A stretch of 7,524 nt of DNA. Origin: Candidatus Sabulitectum sp. (GTDB lineage Bacteria > Fermentibacterota > Fermentibacteria > Fermentibacterales > JCC-6). The notes under the pieces are model-generated. The model made no database searches and was not told the origin of the DNA. It saw only the letters and a list, made by a program, of their open reading frames with translations. The stretch spans positions 1 through 7,524 of the forward strand of contig JAOZRM010000154.1 in the NCBI GenBank assembly GCA_029940175.1, in the 5' to 3' direction. The number at the start of each line of letters is the position of its first letter. The first letter of the stretch is position 1. The translations under genes and the position numbers were made by a program. Positions 1 through 5,452 of the stretch are shown here, piece by piece.

Positions 1-1740
1 GATAAAAAGACGAAGGAGATCACCAAGGAGCAGAAGGAAACCACCACCCTCACCAATAGTTTTTCTGTGTCAGATGCCATTTCACGAACCGTGAGCTTGA
101 ATGGAAGCGGATCTTTCTCAGCCAAAAAAGCGGAAGGCCTGAGTCAATTTACTGATTACAGGACCGGCAGCGGCTGGGTCAGCTGGAAACCACTGAGCGG
201 CGTTGAGGTTTCATCTACTTTTACCAAAAGTATTTCCCTGGAGGACAGGTTCGGCCTGAGAGTTCGAGACGAAAGAAATGAATCCGCAGCCGGAGCAATC
301 CGTTACTCAAGAGGGTCCTGGCTTAACACCAATACTGCTGTTGGTATTCAGCGTAGAGATTACATTACTTCAACAGGATCAGGGAACAATGACGGTAATT
401 TTTACCGAGTCTCTGCAACGGTGAACAAAACCGTTATGAATCAGATAAATACATCGGTGACTTTCAACGAGAATCGATCCTATGGTAATGAAAGAAATAA
501 CTTCTCAGACGGAATCTCTGCCAGAATGAGCTATTACTTCCCTGAAGAATACCGGGGGGGAAGTATCAGTGCAGAGATCTCAGGTGATAGGAATTCAATA
601 ATTTATCTTGACTCTCTGGAAACTCATTTAGGAGACTCATGGTCACATTCAGAAAATCTTGAGCTTCCGGAGCTTATGCCGGGAGTGTTCATCGACCTGG
701 GCACACGCTGGTCGGGAGATCGAAAGTACTGGGAAAGCACAGCACCTGATTCTGTAGACTTTGATCCAAGAAATGACGATAGAACAGCAAGAGCTCTTAC
801 TGCAAATCTAATGTGGGAGCTGGCAGAGAACATTGATCTTGACTTCGGGTTTTCCAGGTCTCTATCCGACAGAGAAGACATGGTGGAAGTTTACGGTACC
901 GATGATTCCTACAAATTGAATGAGGCCACCGATGACAAGCTTCTTAATATTACCCTGGCTTACACACCAGGCAGGGCAAGAGTTGTGTTTCAGCGGCTTG
1001 TTGAGCTTTACTCGTACGATACGGTGGTTGATTCAGGAGACACCACCAGTGAATACAGTCATGACTTCGACAGAGATGAGTACAGAGATCTACTGGGAAT
1101 ATCTGCAAGTATTCCTCTATCCTCCAGGTTCACAATTACCTGTGCCATGACCGGTCAGCAGAGGAGCAGTTATTACCTCAAGGCTTCAGAAAGTGCAAAC
1201 TCTAAAACAGCCTCCACTTATACTTTTCATCCAGGTTACAGATACAACCTGGGGAATGACTGGAACATCAACCAGTACATGAAGATCACTGCGAATTACA
1301 CAACATACATGTTCGAGCAGTCAAATAGTGCAGACAGGCTTTCCCGCAGGTTGGAGGAATCTTTCTCCATAAACAAAATTTCTTCAGACAGTACTTCTCT
1401 GGGGCTTTCTCACAGATTCATTTTCAATGATCAGGGAACATTTGAGGGAAACGTTTTTCTGAGAACGGAGGAATCGATCAACAACAGGATCACCATTGAT
1501 GTTGGATTCCATGTATCGTCCTCAGTTGGTTTAACGCCGGTCTATTCTTATGAGTATGCATCAAGAAACAGAATGGATCTGAATATCAAGACTGTTGATC
1601 ATATTCATCACGTGGGAATGAGAAGCGCCATTCAAGCCATGGGTGGAACTCTCACTGCAAACATCACCAGAACATTCTATAGTAACTCCAGCAGAGATAG
1701 TTACTGGAATGCCACTGTTGGCTTTAATGTAAGGATGTAG
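1..1740 (+). CDS. Outer-membrane beta-barrel-like protein, 3' part only
   Basis: The reading frame is open from the first base of the window to the TAG at 1738-1740, giving 579 visible residues; the true start lies upstream. The GTG at 67 is only an internal Val codon, because the 22 codons before it are open and continue a Lys/Glu/Thr-rich stretch. The protein is a long run of alternating polar/hydrophobic segments ending in aromatics, separated by Asp/Asn/Ser/Gly-rich turns. It has almost no Cys and no hydrophobic helix, which is typical of a large outer-membrane barrel. It ends in another alternating strand (YWNATVGFNVRM), although the terminal residue is Met rather than the usual Phe/Tyr. 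I do not recognise the family. The end of a very large translocon-like barrel (SprA/Sov type) or a TonB-independent porin are both possible. A lipoprotein gene follows after 7 nt, suggesting a shared transcript and perhaps a shared outer-membrane complex. A G7 run at 554-560 lies inside the gene. Confidence 0.75.
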   Translation, partial: DKKTKEITKEQKETTTLTNSFSVSDAISRTVSLNGSGSFSAKKAEGLSQFTDYRTGSGWVSWKPLSGVEVSSTFTKSISLEDRFGLRVRDERNESAAGAIRYSRGSWLNTNTAVGIQRRDYITSTGSGNNDGNFYRVSATVNKTVMNQINTSVTFNENRSYGNERNNFSDGISARMSYYFPEEYRGGSISAEISGDRNSIIYLDSLETHLGDSWSHSENLELPELMPGVFIDLGTRWSGDRKYWESTAPDSVDFDPRNDDRTARALTANLMWELAENIDLDFGFSRSLSDREDMVEVYGTDDSYKLNEATDDKLLNITLAYTPGRARVVFQRLVELYSYDTVVDSGDTTSEYSHDFDRDEYRDLLGISASIPLSSRFTITCAMTGQQRSSYYLKASESANSKTASTYTFHPGYRYNLGNDWNINQYMKITANYTTYMFEQSNSADRLSRRLEESFSINKISSDSTSLGLSHRFIFNDQGTFEGNVFLRTEESINNRITIDVGFHVSSSVGLTPVYSYEYASRNRMDLNIKTVDHIHHVGMRSAIQAMGGTLTANITRTFYSNSSRDSYWNATVGFNVRM

Positions 1741-1747
1741 GTGGATT

Positions 1748-2347
1748 GTGAACAAGAATAAGTTAATAGTAATAGTAATTGGAATACTGACTGCCGTTTC
1801 TACCTCTTCCTGCAGTCTGTTTGAACCGCGGATTCCTGAAGACCCTTCCAATGCAGGAGTTGTCTGGCTGTACCCCTCCAGTCCTGATCTTATGGTGGAG
1901 AATATGCAGGCAGCACTGAATGGCCGATCCGCTCTTTATCTGGATTGTTTCGATGAATCTTTCGTTTTCTATGCAGACACCAATGACATCAATGAATATC
2001 CAACGTACAACTTCAGCGATTGGACTCTTATCGAGGAAGGTTTTACGGTGACAACTGCAATGTATGCTGTGGTACCTTCAGACAGTACAATTACTGCAGA
2101 ATTCCTTATTGATATGAGTCATCCTGATCCGCCTGCCCCTGCAGACAGTGTGACAATATATCGTGAGTACAGTATTGCTATTCCACAGACATATCATTCT
2201 GGAACTGCAACTCCCGCAGTTGGAATTGCCGAGCTTCGCATGGTTGAAGACAGTGATGGCTTATGGTCCATAAGAGCCTGGCACGACGTACGGCACGAAG
2301 AGGCTACTTGGGTTACCTGGGCAGTGGCAAAAGCTTACTACCGCTGA
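1748..2347 (+). CDS. Small secreted lipoprotein, possibly NTF2-like fold
   Basis: 199 residues from a GTG start. A GGTGG lying 3-4 nt before it, in the short gap after the barrel gene, could serve as a weak ribosome site. The N-terminus is a lipoprotein signal: Asn-Lys-Asn-Lys, a hydrophobic core (residues 6-17), then STSSC with the acylation Cys at 22. Ser at +2 is compatible with outer-membrane sorting under E. coli-type rules. The mature part opens with a Pro/Asp linker, then a 'P-x-x-P-x-x-hydrophobic-x-N-hydrophobic...Y...F..F.FYAD' pattern, a central 'W...EEGF' segment, and a C-terminal 'SDGLWSIRAWHD' strand. This order (helix, then curved strands, with Trp-rich ends) resembles the NTF2-like lipoproteins common in FCB-type candidate phyla. 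The fold is inferred from pattern only and no catalytic residues can be named. Its position directly after the barrel gene suggests it may be an accessory of that protein. Confidence 0.8.
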   Translation: MNKNKLIVIVIGILTAVSTSSCSLFEPRIPEDPSNAGVVWLYPSSPDLMVENMQAALNGRSALYLDCFDESFVFYADTNDINEYPTYNFSDWTLIEEGFTVTTAMYAVVPSDSTITAEFLIDMSHPDPPAPADSVTIYREYSIAIPQTYHSGTATPAVGIAELRMVEDSDGLWSIRAWHDVRHEEATWVTWAVAKAYYR

Positions 2348-2349
2348 AC

Positions 2350-2889
2350 ATGCCGGTACTCTCCGGCCGGGAGGTTACCACAGATACTCTTCTTCTGGCC
2401 CGGCTTGCAGGTGATGTAAAAAGCAATGTCTGTTTTGATCTTGGTACAGGAACAGGGGAGGTTCTGGGTAATGCAGGGCTGAGAAGCGCGTTCTCTGTTG
2501 GTATTGATGTTTCTTTTGAAGCTCTTGCATTATTCGACAGATCTGCAGGCCAACCGGTTCTTTGCTCTGTTGAAAATGTTCCCTCAATGTTCCGAAAAGG
2601 ATGCGCAGATCTGGTTCTGGCAAACCCGCCCTACAATGTTGCTGATCACGGAAGAAAATCTCCGGATCCTCTAAGGAGAGAAGCCAGAGAGGGAGATCCC
2701 CTTTTACTTTACAGATTTATTTTTGCAGGTGCTCATCTCCTGAGAGAAGGCGGATGCATGATTGTTACAGGAAGACATGAAAGAAGAGAAGAAATTGAAT
2801 TCGGTTTCCGTGCTGCCGGTTTTTGCTGTATAGAAAAGTATGATCAGGGACGTGTGGTTGCAGTAAAGGCCCTACTGAAGAATTCTTGA
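2350..2889 (+). CDS. TrmN6-like N6-adenine methyltransferase (SAM-dependent)
   Basis: 179 residues. It carries the Rossmann methyltransferase signatures in order: motif I FDLGTGTGEVL (29-39), the acidic GID after beta2 (51-53), and motif IV NPPY (92-95), the signature of amino-methylating (N6-adenine or glutamine N5) enzymes. After NPPY come SPDPLRREARE and a hydrophobic helix ending LLREGG. This spacing is like tRNA1(Val) A37 N6-methyltransferase (TrmN6/YfiC), so a tRNA or other RNA adenine substrate is the best guess; PrmC- or RsmC-like roles are not excluded. The open frame extends back to an ATG at 2263, but that would overlap the lipoprotein by 85 bp and add a sequence with no family resemblance. 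ATG 2350 gives a normal TrmN6-type beginning (..VTTDTLLLARL) 2 nt after the lipoprotein stop. An in-frame TTG at 2308 preceded by GAAGAGG is an alternative start. It is shorter than E. coli TrmN6 (about 245 aa), with the shortening at both ends. Confidence 0.8.
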   Translation: MPVLSGREVTTDTLLLARLAGDVKSNVCFDLGTGTGEVLGNAGLRSAFSVGIDVSFEALALFDRSAGQPVLCSVENVPSMFRKGCADLVLANPPYNVADHGRKSPDPLRREAREGDPLLLYRFIFAGAHLLREGGCMIVTGRHERREEIEFGFRAAGFCCIEKYDQGRVVAVKALLKNS

Positions 2890-3324
2890 TCTTCTGAAGG
2901 TTGCAGTGGCATAGTATGCAGTGTCTGAATAGGAACCTTCAATAAGTTCCATATTAAGTTGCCAGATACCCGCATCCAAAGAGTCCGAGATCACAGCCAG
3001 AGTTATATGATCCCCGATGCTTCCCCTTGGTATCTCTCCCTGGGGGTTTGTAAGCCAGAAGTCTACATAGTTGAATGCTGAGTTGGTCCAGACGACAAAT
3101 TGATAACTGAAATCCGGGAGTAAGTTCAAGTCAATAGAAATAGTATCACCAAGAAGAAGCATACCCCCTTGCGGCTGCCCGATCATTTCTTCTCCGATAG
3201 AAACAAGCATGTCTGTGGTCATGGTGAGTCGTTCCATGGCTTTTGCCTCTTCCTCATTTGCAAAGGCTAATTGCATGAAGCAGAAAATTATAAATAAATA
3301 CGATTTTGACACAGACATCCCCAT
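2872..3324 (-). CDS. Secreted beta-rich protein of unknown function
   Basis: 150 residues from ATG (start base 3324), with GGGGGAA on the minus strand (3334-3340) 9 nt upstream; a second Met two codons later is too far from that site. The first 23 residues are a Sec signal peptide: Ser/Lys N-terminus, hydrophobic core LFIIFCFMQL, cleavage after AFA. After an acidic helical stretch (EEEAKAMERL) comes a beta-sandwich-like body: a 'GDTISIDLNL' strand, 'YQFVVWTNS', 'NYVDFWLTNPQGE', 'GDHITLAVISDSLDAGIWQLNMEL'. This order (G-D-T then V-D-x-x-L-x-x-P-x-G then A-G-x-W) resembles pre-peptidase C-terminal (PPC)-like domains seen in secreted proteases and surface proteins, but no protease is attached. 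It is probably periplasmic or exported. The gene stands alone on the minus strand; its 3' end overlaps the methyltransferase gene by 18 bp tail to tail. The PPC assignment is tentative. Confidence 0.75.
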   Translation of the reverse strand: MGMSVSKSYLFIIFCFMQLAFANEEEAKAMERLTMTTDMLVSIGEEMIGQPQGGMLLLGDTISIDLNLLPDFSYQFVVWTNSAFNYVDFWLTNPQGEIPRGSIGDHITLAVISDSLDAGIWQLNMELIEGSYSDTAYYATATFRRSRILQ

Positions 3325-3335
3325 TCTAAGATATT
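3306..3335 (+). promoter_or_regulatory. Candidate sigma70-type promoter for the polysaccharide operon
   Basis: A perfect TTGACA (3306-3311) is followed after 18 bp by GATATT (3330-3335, 4/6 to TATAAT); TAAGAT at 3327-3332 with a 15 bp spacer is an alternative -10. Transcription would start near 3342 and give a leader of about 35 nt before the proposed start of the PHP phosphatase. The -35 lies inside the 5' coding end of the divergent secreted-protein gene, so the two promoters face away from each other and overlap. Confidence 0.35.
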
Positions 3336-3348
3336 CCCCCTGTCATGC

Positions 3349-3377
3349 AATATAGCGTGTAGAAGGGAAGTAGTCAT
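3349..3377 (-). promoter_or_regulatory. Candidate sigma70-type promoter for the secreted protein
   Basis: Read on the minus strand, ATGACT (3372-3377) and TATATT (3349-3354) are separated by 17 bp. They match the TTGACA and TATAAT consensus at 4/6 and 5/6. Transcription would begin near 3342, just before the GGGGGAA ribosome site of the minus-strand gene. The -35 element overlaps the translation start region of the divergent phosphatase gene, so transcription of the two directions could interfere. Confidence 0.4.
3362..3370 (+). promoter_or_regulatory. Shine-Dalgarno site deciding the PHP phosphatase start
   Basis: GAAGGGAAG sits 7 nt (9 nt from its GGGA core) upstream of the CTG codon at 3378. 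No comparable purine-rich site stands at a proper distance before the GTG at 3417, where the upstream bases are pyrimidine-rich and encode conserved family residues. This favours initiation at or near 3378 rather than at 3417. Confidence 0.5.
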
Positions 3378-4115
3378 CTGTCAGTAATAGATCTGCGTTC
3401 GCATATTGTTCCTTCTGTGGATGATGGAGCGAGAACATTCTCAGAGGCCAGGGAAATGATTGACAGGATGAGTCGAAGCCTTGAAGCAGGGTCTACCGTT
3501 GTATTCACACCACATTATTCATGCTCAATGAATCGAAAAATTGTTATTGCCCGTCAGAGCAGATCGCTCCAGTTCATTGACAGGATTGAAAAAGAGATCC
3601 ATGGAGAGTTGAATTTCCTTAACGCCGGTGAGTTGATGGTTCAGGGGAGAGCATTGAACCATTTGGAAGAAGTAAGATACCCCGGCACCGTGTGGGTGCT
3701 GGTGGAATTCAATACTGGCGTAACATGGATTGAGACTCTTGTGCAGCTCAAACGGCTGATTAAAAAGGGGTATATGCCCCTGCTTGCCCATCCTGAAAGA
3801 TACAGATGGTGCAGGAGGAAACCGGAAAGATTGATCAACCTGTCATTAATTGGTTGCGGTACCATGGTAAGTGCCCGGTCTTTCAGATCCAGGAAATATG
3901 CAGCTGCAGCCAGGAATCTGCTCAGTGAAGGGCTCAGTCACGCGTTGTGCAGTGATGCACACTCACCTGCAGATATGATTCTTGACGATGAGTTGAAGAA
4001 CAAGGTTTATAAGTTCTCCAGAGTTCCATGGCAGATTCTTACAGGTGAAATACCGGAAATGATACTGAATGATTCAAGATTACCGGAGCTTCCCCTGAGA
4101 AAGCTCAGAGGTTAG
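3378..4115 (+). CDS. CpsB/YwqE-type PHP-domain phosphatase, probable CTG start
   Basis: 245 residues if started at CTG 3378. The family comprises manganese-dependent protein-tyrosine phosphatases that act on polysaccharide co-polymerase kinases. Seen here: DLRSH (5-9), DDG (15-17), TPHY (44-47), a conserved Glu in AGEL (85), LVEF (Glu110), AHPERY (137-142) and SDAH (192-195), in the family order and near the usual 240-260 aa length. The first GTG in frame is 3417, but starting there would cut off the DxxSH metal-binding segment, which is plainly present in the 13 upstream codons. An in-frame TAG at 3360-3362 limits the start to 3363-3417, and that span has no ATG, GTG or TTG before 3417. CTG 3378 is the best placed behind GAAGGGAAG. 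The first His of the usual HxH metal motif is Arg7 (CGT), so one metal site may be weakened or lost. It is the first gene of the operon, ending 2 nt before the RmlD-type gene. No tyrosine kinase partner is in view. Confidence 0.8.
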   Translation: MSVIDLRSHIVPSVDDGARTFSEAREMIDRMSRSLEAGSTVVFTPHYSCSMNRKIVIARQSRSLQFIDRIEKEIHGELNFLNAGELMVQGRALNHLEEVRYPGTVWVLVEFNTGVTWIETLVQLKRLIKKGYMPLLAHPERYRWCRRKPERLINLSLIGCGTMVSARSFRSRKYAAAARNLLSEGLSHALCSDAHSPADMILDDELKNKVYKFSRVPWQILTGEIPEMILNDSRLPELPLRKLRG

Positions 4116-4117
4116 AA

Positions 4118-4921
4118 ATGAAAGTAATGGTGGCGGGGGCGTCTGGAATGCTGGGTTCTGAGATAATGAAACTGTTAGGAGATTCAGGTGTGGGGTTTGA
4201 TCTTCCTGATTTTGATATAGCTGATTCAGTTTGTGTATCTTCTGCTGTCAATAAAGTTAAACCTGATGTGATTCTGAACACCTCAGCCTTAACTGACGTG
4301 GATTATTGTGAGAAGAACCCTGACGCTGCAGAAAGTGTTCACCACACAGGTGTAAAAAATCTTGTTGATACAGGAATCCGAGTGGTTACCGTATCAACCG
4401 ATCAAGTGTTTACAAACGGCGGCACACGGTATCTTCTTGAATCCGATCCCACTGAACCGGCTAATATTTATGCCGCCACTAAACTCCGGGGAGAAATCGT
4501 TGCACTGAATAATCCAGGAAATACGGTGGTTAGAACATCCTGGCTTTTTGGAGCTAAAGGCCTGTTGCCATGGATTGTTACAAAACTCATAAATCAGGAG
4601 GTAGTTACTGCTGTCACTGATCAGACATCCTGTCTTACCTCCGTTGTCTCTCTTGCTGAAATCCTTGTAGATATGGCTGTTGATGAAAACAAGACTGGGA
4701 CTGGTTTGTTCCATTGTGTAAGCAGAGGCGCAATTACACCGTATGAACTTGCCTGCACAGTAAGGGATCGAATAGGAGCGGGTGTTGTAAGATCAACCCG
4801 ATGGGCACAGCTTTCTCTGCCTGCCCCAAGACCGGTCTGGTCCGCTCTTGGAACAGAAAGAAGCATAGTATTACCACCCCTGGAGGAGGTGCTGGAGTTA
4901 TGTCTGCAAAAACTGCTGTAA
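4118..4921 (+). CDS. RmlD-type dTDP-4-keto-sugar reductase (extended SDR)
   Basis: 267 residues. RmlD reduces dTDP-4-keto-L-rhamnose to dTDP-L-rhamnose with NAD(P)H in the cytoplasm. Visible: the Rossmann loop GASGMLG (7-13), the 'P-D-V-I-L-N-T-S-A-L-T-D-V-D-x-C-E' segment (49-65) matching the family's NxAAYTxVDxxE, the Ser/Thr of VSTD (93-95), the catalytic Tyr118 and Lys122 in YAATK, and RTSWLFG (139-145). Deviations: STDYVF is STDQVF, and the usual Asn of the 'A..vN' helix is His (SVHHTG). The substrate pocket may therefore differ, and another keto-sugar (for example a nucleotide-linked deoxyheptose) is possible. ATG is preceded by AGAGG at a 6 nt spacing, inside the end of the phosphatase gene 2 nt before it, implying translational coupling. 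No rmlA, rmlB or rmlC homologue is in the window. It is slightly short for the family (280-300 aa). Confidence 0.85.
   Translation: MKVMVAGASGMLGSEIMKLLGDSGVGFDLPDFDIADSVCVSSAVNKVKPDVILNTSALTDVDYCEKNPDAAESVHHTGVKNLVDTGIRVVTVSTDQVFTNGGTRYLLESDPTEPANIYAATKLRGEIVALNNPGNTVVRTSWLFGAKGLLPWIVTKLINQEVVTAVTDQTSCLTSVVSLAEILVDMAVDENKTGTGLFHCVSRGAITPYELACTVRDRIGAGVVRSTRWAQLSLPAPRPVWSALGTERSIVLPPLEEVLELCLQKLL
4882..4890 (+). promoter_or_regulatory. Strong ribosome site setting the gmhA start
   Basis: GGAGGAGGT lies within the 3' end of the RmlD-type gene, 9 nt before ATG 4900. It matches the anti-Shine-Dalgarno sequence well and decides for ATG 4900 over the in-frame ATG at 4801, which has no such site and would add 33 residues unlike the family N-terminus. 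Confidence 0.7.
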
Positions 4922-5448
4922 CTGATTATCTGAGTAAAGCATCATCTCTTATCACAGGGATGAGTTCAACGGTAGTGGTAGATATTACTGAAGAGTTTCT
5001 ACGGTGTTTCGAAAGCGGTGGAAAAGTACTTCTTTGCGGTAATGGTGGCAGTGCCACTGATGCTTCACATTTCGCCGGTGAACTGGTTGGTAGATTCCGC
5101 AGAGAAAGACCTGCCATGGCAGCGGTTGCTCTGACAACAGATACTGCTGCGATCACGGCAATTGCTAATGATTACGGTTATGAGAATATCTTTTCCCGGC
5201 AGATAGAAGCTATTGGCAGAAAAGGTGATATACTTGTGGCAATAAGCACAAGTGGTACAAGCAGCAATGTTCTTAATGCTGCAAAAACAGCTCGAGAATC
5301 AGGACTTACCGTTGTGGCATTTACATCAGAATTTTGCGGTAATGCTGACTGGGCAGATCTTCACTGGAGATCAAACACCACAATTACAAGCCATACCCAG
5401 GAGCAGATGCTCATGGTTTTCCATGCAATCTGTTCCGGGCTGGAGTAG
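4900..5448 (+). CDS. gmhA: D-sedoheptulose-7-phosphate isomerase (SIS domain)
   Basis: 182 residues. GmhA converts sedoheptulose 7-phosphate to D-glycero-D-manno-heptose 7-phosphate, the first step to ADP- or GDP-activated heptose for LPS cores, S-layer or capsule glycans. The SIS fold is clear: GNGGSATDASHF (47-58) with the family's phosphate-binding GNGGS, His57 and Glu61 of the HFAxEL active-site segment, STSGTSSN (116-123) for the sugar phosphate, and a C-terminal QE (167-168) plus His175 matching the catalytic His region (..TQEQ...H..C..LE). Length is close to the usual 190. The start overlaps the RmlD-type gene by 22 bp, with its ribosome site inside that gene, so the two are likely co-translated. 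An ATG 99 bp upstream in frame is judged not used. The kinase/adenylyltransferase partners (HldE or HddA/HddC, GmhB) are not in the window. DiaA-type SIS proteins are a less likely alternative. Confidence 0.88.
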   Translation: MSAKTAVTDYLSKASSLITGMSSTVVVDITEEFLRCFESGGKVLLCGNGGSATDASHFAGELVGRFRRERPAMAAVALTTDTAAITAIANDYGYENIFSRQIEAIGRKGDILVAISTSGTSSNVLNAAKTARESGLTVVAFTSEFCGNADWADLHWRSNTTITSHTQEQMLMVFHAICSGLE

Positions 5449-5452
5449 TTTT

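Noticed and set aside
67..69. GTG as the start of the barrel gene
   Set aside because: The frame continues open to base 1 and codes a plausible linker; there is no ribosome site before 67, so the gene is simply cut by the window edge.
1561..1851. Minus-strand open frame across the barrel/lipoprotein junction
   Set aside because: It is a shadow of two well-supported plus-strand genes, with no ribosome site and no protein-like pattern.
4801..4803. ATG as the gmhA start
   Set aside because: It would overlap the RmlD-type gene by 121 bp and add residues unlike GmhA; the strong GGAGGAGGT before ATG 4900 settles the start.
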